Below are positions 57,204-64,000 of a DNA stretch of 64,000 nucleotides, piece after piece. The stretch is taken from positions 2,911,554 through 2,975,553 of the forward strand of contig NZ_HG005139.1 of the NCBI RefSeq assembly GCF_000455265.1, in the 5' to 3' direction. The translations under genes and the position numbers were made by a program. The stretch comes from Paenibacillus antibioticophila (GTDB taxonomy: Bacteria; Bacillota; Bacilli; Paenibacillales; Paenibacillaceae). Numbering within the stretch: the first letter of the stretch is position 1; each line of letters begins with the position of its first letter. Below the pieces are notes generated by a model, which was not told the origin of the DNA, did not search any database, and saw nothing but the letters and a program-made list of their open reading frames with translations.

Positions 57204-58544
57204 TTACTTCTTTTTTCTCATCATATCAAAATAGGATACCGGCCGGTCTACCTTGAACTTCACTCTTTGCAGAGGGTGGCGTGCTGCATCCAGCTCATTG
57301 CCTTCTTCATCCCAGATCGTTCCGACCGTTTGCTTGAAGAAGGTGCCGCCCGGACCGAAGAACTCCACTTCTTGCCCGGGCTTGAAGTGATTGCGCTGCT
57401 GCACCGTTGCCATGCCTGTCTCGGAATCATATTCCATCACAAGACCGGCAAAATCATAAGGAGCTGCCTTCTCTTCAGGCTCATAGATATGGTCCTCATG
57501 ATCCGGCGTGTCGTAGAAGAAGCCGGTGTTCAGCGGACGATTCGCTGCTTTATTGATCTCTTCGATCCATTCCGGCTTGAGGACATAGTTGTCCGGATCC
57601 GCCATGTATGAATCAATCGCTTGACGGTAAACATTGACTACCGTTGCAACGTAGTGAATAGACTTCATCCGTCCTTCAATCTTAAAGCTGTCAACACCGA
57701 CATCGATCAGGTCCGGAACATGCTCAATCATGCACAGATCCTTGGAGCCCATCGTAAAGGCATTGTCGTCCTCCGTAAATTGCGGCAACTGGTTAACTCC
57801 CAGCTGGAATTTTTGCAGAACCGGATCACTAAGCGCTTCTTCCTCCGAGATCCATGTCTCAGCCTCCGGACGCGCATCCTCAAACAGATCATATTTCCAG
57901 CGGCAGGATTGACAGCACCCGCCGCGATTCGAGTCACGATCCGTAAAATGGTTCGATAATACGCATCGTCCGGAATAGGAGGAGCACATTGCACCGTGGA
58001 TAAAGGCTTCATTCTCGACATCTACATGCCGTTTGATCTCTTCTATCTCTTCCATACTTGTCTCTCGGCCCAGCACCACCCGCGGGAGACCTTCTTCCTT
58101 CCAGAACTGAACAGACTGCCAGTTCACGGTGGACTGTTGGGTACTTAAATGAACCTCGAGGCCAGGCACTGCTTTTTGCGCCGTCTGGACAATAACCGGA
58201 TCCGCTACGATAACGGCTGAAATCCCGGCATTGTACAAGTTGCGTAAATATTCCTCGATTCCGCCCAGATCCTCATTGTGGGCATAAATATTCGTGGCAA
58301 CGAATACCTTCGCCCCGTATTTTTTGGCAAATTCAACGCCTTCGCGCATTTCCTCAAAGCTGAAGTTATCCGCATTCGAACGAAGGCCATATTTTTGTCC
58401 CCCAATATATACAGCATCTGCTCCGTAATGAATCGCGAACTTCAGTTTCTCCAAATTTCCGGCAGGTGCGAGCAATTCCGGTTTGCTGAGGCGATTTCGT
58501 CTGCCTGAATATTTACGCACATGTGTCTTGGTTGTTGTCTGCAT
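57204..58544 (-). CDS. trhP2: U32 family protein, tRNA uridine-34 hydroxylation (TrhP2/YrrO)
   Basis: A 446-residue U32 protein. The family opening is KPELLAPAGNLEKLKFAIHYGADAVYIGGQKYGLR. The signature EAFIHGAMCSSYSGRCVLSNHF is followed by the Cys cluster RGGCCQSCRWKYDL (iron-sulfur binding). Though named peptidases, YrrN/YrrO homologues take part in prephenate-dependent 5-hydroxylation of tRNA uridine 34. AGAGAGGTGAACGAAG precedes the ATG. It is the last gene of the block. Confidence 0.92.
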   Translation of the reverse strand: MQTTTKTHVRKYSGRRNRLSKPELLAPAGNLEKLKFAIHYGADAVYIGGQKYGLRSNADNFSFEEMREGVEFAKKYGAKVFVATNIYAHNEDLGGIEEYLRNLYNAGISAVIVADPVIVQTAQKAVPGLEVHLSTQQSTVNWQSVQFWKEEGLPRVVLGRETSMEEIEEIKRHVDVENEAFIHGAMCSSYSGRCVLSNHFTDRDSNRGGCCQSCRWKYDLFEDARPEAETWISEEEALSDPVLQKFQLGVNQLPQFTEDDNAFTMGSKDLCMIEHVPDLIDVGVDSFKIEGRMKSIHYVATVVNVYRQAIDSYMADPDNYVLKPEWIEEINKAANRPLNTGFFYDTPDHEDHIYEPEEKAAPYDFAGLVMEYDSETGMATVQQRNHFKPGQEVEFFGPGGTFFKQTVGTIWDEEGNELDAARHPLQRVKFKVDRPVSYFDMMRKKK

Positions 58545-58566
58545 CTTCGTTCACCTCTCTACTGGA

Positions 58567-59499
58567 TTAATAAACCTGCTCTTTATAGAAGAAGCCGAAG
58601 GAGAGCTCCCGCTCGGGATCCTGAACCCGGCGAATCTCGTCCATCCACGCCTCATTAAATTCATAGTCTTCAGGACTTTCCATATAAGTATCAATAGCTT
58701 GGCGATACACCTGAATCACTGTCCTGTTGTAGCTCACCGGCTTCATCATGGTTTCGATCTTAAAGCTGTCAAGTCCGGCTGCCAGCAATACATGCAAATC
58801 CTCAAGAATACACAAATCATCTGAGCTCATGATATGCGTGCCATTCTCATCTTCATAAATCGGATACTTTTCATTCGGGCGTTCGGCTTCGATCAGGAAC
58901 AACCCGCGCTTTGGACCCAGGTCTGTTCCGGAGACAGGGCGCCCCTGATGGGTCATATAGCTGTTGACCAGGCGGCGCTTCGAGTGATAGATATTGGTCA
59001 TGCCATGAACCTGCACCTCTGACTCGATACGAAGAGACGGCTGCATTTCTGTTATTTCATCCATATTCAGCTCACGGGCAAGCACTACCCTGCTCGCTCC
59101 TCGGTCCCCCCAATAATTGGCGGTCGAATAATTGGTCGAGGTCATCTCGGCATTCCAATGAAGCGGCAGTTGGGGAGCAATCTCTTTGACAAGTCTAAGA
59201 ACGCCAGGATCACCAAATTGAATCCCGTCTACCTCAGCGTCTGCCAGTTGAAGAATATAAGTCCTGAGTTCCTCCAATTGCTCATTATGAAAAAGCTTGC
59301 TTATACTTACATATATTTTCGCATTGTGCTGATGCCCATAGGCAACAGCCTTCCGAATGTCTTCGATCGAAAAATCACCGGGCAAACGCATCCCGTATTT
59401 TACATTGCCAATCAATACAGCGTTCGCACCAGCGCCCAGGTATTCGCTGATCTCTTCCAGCGACCCTGCAGGTACCAGAAGCTCAGGTTTCTTGCACAT
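58567..59499 (-). CDS. trhP1: U32 family protein, TrhP1/YrrN
   Basis: A 310-residue paralogue of the next gene, with the opening KPELLVPAGSLEEISEYLGAGANAVLIG and the signature VQVHGMTNIYHSKRRLVNSY. It lacks the Cys cluster of its longer partner, as YrrN does, and probably forms a heteromer with it. GAGGTG stands ten bases before the ATG. A normal yrrM methyltransferase gene is missing between it and mltG. Confidence 0.9.
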   Translation of the reverse strand: MCKKPELLVPAGSLEEISEYLGAGANAVLIGNVKYGMRLPGDFSIEDIRKAVAYGHQHNAKIYVSISKLFHNEQLEELRTYILQLADAEVDGIQFGDPGVLRLVKEIAPQLPLHWNAEMTSTNYSTANYWGDRGASRVVLARELNMDEITEMQPSLRIESEVQVHGMTNIYHSKRRLVNSYMTHQGRPVSGTDLGPKRGLFLIEAERPNEKYPIYEDENGTHIMSSDDLCILEDLHVLLAAGLDSFKIETMMKPVSYNRTVIQVYRQAIDTYMESPEDYEFNEAWMDEIRRVQDPERELSFGFFYKEQVY

Positions 59500-59524
59500 T
59501 GCTTGTTCACCTCAATTAATTAGC

Positions 59525-60568
59525 CTATTTCTTGCTAGTCTCGATGTTCTTCAAATGCTCTTTATATGTCTTGGCAAACAGATGCTCTCCGCTTCCATCC
59601 TTTTTGGTTACATAGAACAAATACTCGGAGGCCTCCGGCTCCAGCGCAGCTTCAACGGACTTCAAGCTTGGCGCAGCAATTGGACCGGGCGGCAGCCCGG
59701 CATACAGATAAGTATTATAGGGACTGTCTACACTGCGCAGATCCGAGTTAAGCAACCGCTCCTTGGGCTTGTCGAGCAGATACTGAACCGTTGCATCAAT
59801 TTCCAGCTTCATGTCCGTCTCCAACCGATTATAGATTACGCCGGCCACGAGCCTCCGTTCAGCGTCCGCAACCACTTCACGCTCGATGAGCGAAGCAATT
59901 GTCATAAGCTCGTTCAGAGAAAGACCGGTCTTGGACAATTTGGCATCAAAATCAGCTATTCCGTTAAGCCGCTTGTTTGTCTCCTCTAGCATCCGATTGA
60001 TAATATCGGCTTCTGTACTCCCCTTCTTCAGCTCATACGTCTCTGGAAAGAGGTATCCCTCCAGACGATATTTCAGAGCATCTCCGCTAGGCAAATCACC
60101 TGACAATGAAGAGGTCACCCCATCTCCTTGCTGCACCAGCTCTAAAAATATCTCTTTATCCGCAATCCCTTGTTCTGCAAGCTTATCCGCCATCTGCATA
60201 ACAGTATAGCCTTCCGGAATTGTAAAGCGAATCATCTCCGCCTTTACCACATCGCCTGAATTGAGTTTGGCGATAATCTCGTCATAAGTTACGCCTGGCT
60301 TCAAATCATAGATACCCGCCTGAAACTTGCTCCCTTCGGATTTCCATTTCAGATAAGATACAAAGAAGAATGAATTTTTGATAAGGCCGTTCTCTTCCAA
60401 CAGATCTGCAATGGCGCTCGTTCCGGTTCCCGGCTCAATCGTAATTCGCACATCCTGTTCAGCTGAGTCCACCGGCTGCATGCCGGAATATACATACCAC
60501 CCGCCTGCGGCGGCGCCAAGAATCAGGATCAGAACCAGAATCCCGAGCCCTTTCAATACCTTCCTCAA
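59525..60568 (-). CDS. mltG: Endolytic murein transglycosylase MltG
   Basis: A 347-residue membrane-bound lytic transglycosylase that cuts nascent glycan strands. The N-terminal helix is GLGILVLILILGAAAGGWYVY; a LysM-like segment (IRFTIPEGYTVMQMADKLAEQGI) precedes the YceG domain, with the catalytic Glu in SLIEREVV and the motif ATVQYLL ... SPYNTYLYAGLPPGPI. The TTG at 60568, eight bases after AAAGGGG, is preferred over the frame extending to 60640. Confidence 0.94.
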   Translation of the reverse strand: MRKVLKGLGILVLILILGAAAGGWYVYSGMQPVDSAEQDVRITIEPGTGTSAIADLLEENGLIKNSFFFVSYLKWKSEGSKFQAGIYDLKPGVTYDEIIAKLNSGDVVKAEMIRFTIPEGYTVMQMADKLAEQGIADKEIFLELVQQGDGVTSSLSGDLPSGDALKYRLEGYLFPETYELKKGSTEADIINRMLEETNKRLNGIADFDAKLSKTGLSLNELMTIASLIEREVVADAERRLVAGVIYNRLETDMKLEIDATVQYLLDKPKERLLNSDLRSVDSPYNTYLYAGLPPGPIAAPSLKSVEAALEPEASEYLFYVTKKDGSGEHLFAKTYKEHLKNIETSKK

Positions 60569-60652
60569 CAGATCAACCCCTTTACAGCCAAAAAGAGCGG
60601 TTGTCCCGCCCTTCCCAGTCCGATCTATGATATCACACATTCCAGACCCGGT

Positions 60653-60955
60653 CTATTCCGGGAACGTTAATTCATCATACAGTTCTGCTACATTTTCCCA
60701 CTCTTCATCGTCATCAATCGTAACGAGTTCGAGTCCTCCATCCGGCAGTACAACGATCTTCAGAAGTTCAGGCTCATCTTCATCACGGCCTTCATCATTC
60801 CGCAGAACGGCATAAGAATTACCTGCAACGTCAAATTCCTTTTCCACGGAATAGTAGGAAACCTTACCTGTCTCATCCTGCAATTCAACAATCTCACCGA
60901 AGGCATCCATGACACGGGTAGTCCATACCACCTGATCCGCCCGATACTCAGTCAT
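60653..60955 (-). CDS. DUF1292 protein, second copy
   Basis: A 100-residue acidic protein of the DUF1292 family (YrzB-like), with KVSYYSVEKEFDVAGNSYAVL and a C-terminal ELVTIDDDEEWENVAELYDEL. Its ATG overlaps the stop of the paralogue before it (ATGACTGA), and GAGG lies six bases upstream. The function is unknown; the pair probably arose by duplication. Confidence 0.88.
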   Translation of the reverse strand: MTEYRADQVVWTTRVMDAFGEIVELQDETGKVSYYSVEKEFDVAGNSYAVLRNDEGRDEDEPELLKIVVLPDGGLELVTIDDDEEWENVAELYDELTFPE

Positions 60956-61268
60956 GATCGTCCTCGCTTCCGTCAAACTCATCAATGAGGGTGTTGAACG
61001 TCTCTTCAACAATTTCCCACTCCTCATCGCTCTCTATAGTATACAGCTTCAGGTCATCTCCGTCTTCTTCGTAACGGAATGCGTATACTTCTTCGCTCTC
61101 TTCATCTTCCTGTTCAGTTGAATCCAAAGGAACGACCATCATATACTTGGCATCCGAACCGTCGACTTCGAATTTCATAATCACTTCGAATTCTTCTTCA
61201 TTCCCCTCATCATCAGGGATGTAAATAATTTCCGGTTCTTCTTCATTGCCGATACGATCTTTAGACAT
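60948..61268 (-). CDS. yrzB: DUF1292 protein, first copy (YrzB-like)
   Basis: A 106-residue very acidic DUF1292 protein: EFEVIMKFEVDGSDAKYMMVVPLD, then YAFRYEEDGDDLKLYTIESDEEWEIVEETFNTL. It sits between ruvX and mltG as in B. subtilis (yrrK-yrzB). AAAGGTGAGGGTGATCGCAC precedes the ATG. The function is unknown. Confidence 0.9.
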   Translation of the reverse strand: MSKDRIGNEEEPEIIYIPDDEGNEEEFEVIMKFEVDGSDAKYMMVVPLDSTEQEDEESEEVYAFRYEEDGDDLKLYTIESDEEWEIVEETFNTLIDEFDGSEDDHD

Positions 61269-61280
61269 GTGCGATCACCC

Positions 61281-61697
61281 TCACCTTTGACTCTTAGAGT
61301 CCAAATAATTTTGCAAAATCAGACTTGCGGCCATTTTATCAACGACCCCTTTGCGTTTTTTCCTGCTGACATCCGCCTCGATCAGCGTGCGATGGGCAGA
61401 TACTGTAGTTAAACGCTCATCCCATAAATGAACGGGAAGCTGGAGCAATGCTCTCAGTTCCTCGGCAAAGGCTATGCATAATTCACCACGGGGGCCGATG
61501 GTGCCGTTCATATTCTTCGGAAGTCCAACCACAACCTCCTCGATATGATGCTCCTGCACCAGGGCTGCGATCCGATCAAGCTCGGTTCCCTCTTTGCGGC
61601 GTTCAATAACCTCCAGGCCTTGAGCAGTCCAGCCGAAAGCATCGCTGACAGCTGCTCCGATTCGCCGATCCCCGTAATCCAATCCTAAAATTTTCAT
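61281..61697 (-). CDS. ruvX: RuvX/YqgF-family nuclease (YrrK)
   Basis: A 138-residue RNase H-fold protein, LGLDYGDRRIGAAVSD at the N-terminus with the first catalytic Asp, VVGLPKNMNGTIGPRG in the middle, and HLWDERLTTVSAH with the acid pair, then VDKMAASLILQNYLD. Homologues act in 16S rRNA maturation or as a Holliday-junction resolvase. GTTAGGAGATTTC precedes the ATG. Confidence 0.95.
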   Translation of the reverse strand: MKILGLDYGDRRIGAAVSDAFGWTAQGLEVIERRKEGTELDRIAALVQEHHIEEVVVGLPKNMNGTIGPRGELCIAFAEELRALLQLPVHLWDERLTTVSAHRTLIEADVSRKKRKGVVDKMAASLILQNYLDSKSQR

Positions 61698-61705
61698 GAA
61701 ATCTC

Positions 61706-61966
61706 CTAACGATGTCCGGCAAGATAATATCTGACCAATTCCTCGATCAGTTCGTCGCGCTCCTTCTTCCGAACCAAACTCCGGGCATTGTTATGCCGGG
61801 GAATGTAGGCCGGATCTCCGGACAACAGATAACCAACGATTTGATTAATCGGGTTGTAGTCCTTCTGCTTGAGCGCTTCGTATACCGCAAGCAGGATTTC
61901 CTCCGAGGAAGCCTCCTGCTCGTCGCCAGTGACATTAAACTTGACGGTTTTATCCATGGAGTCCAC
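61706..61966 (-). CDS. ireB: IreB family regulatory protein (YrzL)
   Basis: An 86-residue UPF0297/IreB protein. The conserved core is [48 protein letters not shown]. In enterococci IreB is phosphorylated by the Ser/Thr kinase IreK and limits cephalosporin resistance; the N-terminal Thr in [10 protein letters not shown] is the likely site. The GTG at 61966, five bases after GAGGTG, fits the family length better than the upstream ATG. It follows alaS as in other Bacillales. Confidence 0.94.
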   Translation of the reverse strand: MDSMDKTVKFNVTGDEQEASSEEILLAVYEALKQKDYNPINQIVGYLLSGDPAYIPRHNNARSLVRKKERDELIEELVRYYLAGHR

Positions 61967-62072
61967 GATAACACCTCGCTTCTTCAAACTGCGGCCTGCA
62001 CGTTTGCCTAGTTGAGTCTAATTCTACCTTTACTATATCACATCATGGGCCTCATAAGGAAATATCCGGTTT

Positions 62073-62262
62073 TATAAGTTGGATTACTAATGCCACGTTC
62101 TGCTGGCAACGTATGAAGTGTGGCTACGATCGCTGTTGTTCGCGGATTTCTTTGATTGAACCACCATAAGGAAGAAATCCGCTCACAAAGGCGAACGCTA
62201 CCGCTTCTATCACCACACTTCACACTTATGCCTAATATCCGTATTATCAGTCCAACTAATAT
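62073..62262 (+). repeat. MITE-like element, long copy E
   Basis: A 190-bp non-coding element between alaS and ireB. Its ends (tataagttggatta and ...tccaactaat) and an inner pair, GGCAACGTATGAAGTGTGG and CCACACTTCACACTTATGCC, are inverted repeats. The centre includes tacgatcgctgttgttcgcg and a hairpin CGGATTTCTTT/AGAAATCCG. It lies inside the otherwise conserved alaS-ireB junction, so it is probably an insertion. Confidence 0.7.
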
Positions 62263-62286
62263 TGGATATATTCACATAGCAATTGA

Positions 62287-64000
62287 TTACTTAGCAATCA
62301 GCTTAGCCGGCAGCTTCAAGGCTTCCTCCAGCTTGGAGATATCCTTTCCTCCGGCCTGAGCCATATCAGGCCGGCCGCCGCCGCCGCCGCCGCAGACAGC
62401 CGCAACTTCCTTCACCAGCTTGCCGGCATGCAGCCCGCGCTTCACTTCCTCTTGCGGTACAACAACGACAAAGCTCACTTTGTCTTCTACGCTTGCACCA
62501 AGTACAAGAACTGTATCCGGGAGCTTGACCTTTAGCTCGTCAGCCAGTCCTCGCAGCGCGTCCATACTGCTCGCCTGAACCTGAACCGACAACAGCTTGG
62601 TATTTCCAACCTCAATCACGCGGTCTGTCAATTCGCCGGCCTCGATTGCGCTCAGCTTGCTTTGCAAAGACTCATTTTCACGGGCAAGGTCTTTAAGCTG
62701 CGAATGCAATGCTTCAATACGCTTTGGCACATCGGAAACATTGGACTTAAGCAATGCCGCCGATTGCTTCAACAGCTCAAGCTGACCATCCATAAACAGA
62801 TAAGCGCCTCGGCCCGTTACCGCTTCAATCCGACGAACACCGGAGCCGATACCGCTCTCGCTTACCAGCTTGAACAGGCCGATTTCGGCTGTATTGCTCA
62901 CATGGCAGCCACCGCAAAGCTCCAAGCTATAAGAGCCGACTTGTACAACACGAACGATATCACCGTATTTTTCACCGAACAGAGCCATGGCTCCCATCGC
63001 CTTCGCTTCATCAATCGGCTTCAGCTCAATCTTGACATCAAGCGCCTTCCAAATCTGTTCATTCACTCGGTGCTCAATCGTCGCCAGTTCCTCAGCACTG
63101 ATGCTGCCCAAATGCGAGAAGTCGAAGCGCAGGCGATCAGCCTCCACCAAGGAGCCCGCCTGATTGACATGCTCGCCCAACGTCTCCTTAAGCGCCTTAT
63201 GCAGAAGGTGGGTCGCTGTATGGTTCTTCACCACACCGCCGCGAAGCTCCCGGTTCACCTCGGCCTTCACGCTGGAACCGCTGCGAAGCTCGCCAGCCGT
63301 AACCGTAACCTGATGCACATGCTGACCATGCGGAGCCCTGAACAAGCCTTGAACCTCAGCCGCTCCCGTTTCGCCTTGAAGCATTCCTCTATCGCTGACC
63401 TGACCGCCACTTTCTGCATAGAACGGAGTTTTCGACAGGATCACCTGGCCGCTCTGACCGGCAGTCAGAACATCCACGAACTGATCGTCCGCGATCAAGG
63501 CTATAATTTCGGAGCTAACTTCAAGCTCATTATATCCAATGAATTCTGTTTTAGTCGTAAAGTCGGACAGGACCCCTCCCTGCACCTTCATACTGCCGCT
63601 TTCATGCCGGGCCGCACGAGCGCGCTCGCGCTGTTCCTCCATTGCCGCTTCGAACCCTTCCCGGTCAACGCCGAGCCCATGTTCAGCCGCGAAATCTTCT
63701 GTCAGATCAAGCGGGAAACCATAGGTATCGTACAGCTTAAAGGCATCTGCCCCACCGATCCAAGTTTTCCCTGCCGCTTTAGCTTCGGCACTCATCTCGG
63801 CGAGAATGGCGAGACCATCGCTTAGCGTCTCATGGAAGCGCTCCTCCTCCGAGGAAATAACCTTCTCAATGAACTCGCGCTTTGTAACGACATCCGGATA
63901 GTATCCGCCCATAATATCGCCAACAGTCTCCACCAGCTGGTACATGAACGGTTTATCCAATCCGATCAGCTTGCCGTAACGCACCGCACGGCGCAGCAAA
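62287..64000 (-). CDS. alaS: Alanine-tRNA ligase, C-terminal part (runs off the window)
   Basis: The last 571 codons of AlaRS; the start and the catalytic core lie beyond 64000. Visible are the end of the tRNA-recognition region ([14 protein letters not shown]), the editing domain with [11 protein letters not shown] and the zinc residues of CGGCH, and the DHHA1/C-Ala domain with [17 protein letters not shown]. It is intact as far as it goes. It heads the ireB-ruvX-yrzB-mltG block, from which it is separated by an inserted repeat. Confidence 0.96.
   Translation of the reverse strand, partial: LLRRAVRYGKLIGLDKPFMYQLVETVGDIMGGYYPDVVTKREFIEKVISSEEERFHETLSDGLAILAEMSAEAKAAGKTWIGGADAFKLYDTYGFPLDLTEDFAAEHGLGVDREGFEAAMEEQRERARAARHESGSMKVQGGVLSDFTTKTEFIGYNELEVSSEIIALIADDQFVDVLTAGQSGQVILSKTPFYAESGGQVSDRGMLQGETGAAEVQGLFRAPHGQHVHQVTVTAGELRSGSSVKAEVNRELRGGVVKNHTATHLLHKALKETLGEHVNQAGSLVEADRLRFDFSHLGSISAEELATIEHRVNEQIWKALDVKIELKPIDEAKAMGAMALFGEKYGDIVRVVQVGSYSLELCGGCHVSNTAEIGLFKLVSESGIGSGVRRIEAVTGRGAYLFMDGQLELLKQSAALLKSNVSDVPKRIEALHSQLKDLARENESLQSKLSAIEAGELTDRVIEVGNTKLLSVQVQASSMDALRGLADELKVKLPDTVLVLGASVEDKVSFVVVVPQEEVKRGLHAGKLVKEVAAVCGGGGGGRPDMAQAGGKDISKLEEALKLPAKLIAK

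Overview
The window looks like chromosomal DNA of a Paenibacillus-type Firmicute. The evidence is the gene content and order: the alaS-ireB-ruvX-DUF1292-mltG-U32-U32 block of Bacillales, GlcT/HPr/EI, flotillin plus NfeD, YesMN-type two-component regulators, GH9/GH48 cellulases and a decapeptide-repeat protein with a WIAG-like tail. Base composition is moderate, Shine-Dalgarno sequences are strong, and TTG/GTG starts are frequent. No rRNA or tRNA gene was recognised. All assignments come from reading the sequence; no database search was run.

Region 1 (1-3430) is an accessory, defence-flavoured island. It holds a CRISPR leader at the left edge whose array must lie outside the window, a truncated RES-domain gene, a HEPN-type AbiF/Abi_2 protein preceded by a promoter and a compact hairpin RNA, a frameshifted HAD-hydrolase relic, a four-repeat type I-C-like CRISPR mini-array with its own leader, a small unknown protein and an XRE regulator. 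No cas genes are present.

Region 2 (3700-19560) is a plant-polysaccharide locus. A YesM/YesN-type sensor kinase and AraC-type response regulator read in the same direction as a GH9-GH48 cellulase operon, and a divergent ABC sugar importer (binding protein and two permeases) lies beside the kinase. An acetate-family transporter, an MFS transporter and an acetyl-xylan esterase follow. Perfect or one-mismatch cre sites sit in cel9, before the binding-protein gene and before the esterase, so CcpA/HPr-Ser-P catabolite repression is likely. A 16-codon leader ORF overlaps the cel9 start.

Region 3 (19600-39520) is mixed: a DHA2 efflux pump with its MarR regulator, an exported VanX-like dipeptidase, a radical SAM protein, a cupin, YhaM exoribonuclease, an exported protein with three predicted covalent-FMN sites, an 830-residue decapeptide-repeat protein, the BdbCD thiol oxidase pair, ribosomal protein L25/Ctc, ptsH-ptsI behind a GlcT antiterminator target, glcT, flotillin/NfeD and an iron alcohol dehydrogenase.

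Region 4 (39520-50600) starts with a 1-kb intergenic stretch carrying two different tandem-repeat arrays. It continues with galK-galE-galT and a divergent AraC regulator, a sirtuin and HAD phosphatase pair, an acyltransferase, a KGG-repeat stress protein and ilvD.

Region 5 (50600-64000) holds a polysaccharide deacetylase, a class B PBP (PbpI-like), a chemoreceptor, and the conserved housekeeping block from the two U32 proteins back to alaS, which runs off the right edge. A family of short MITE-like elements recurs at five intergenic sites across the window.
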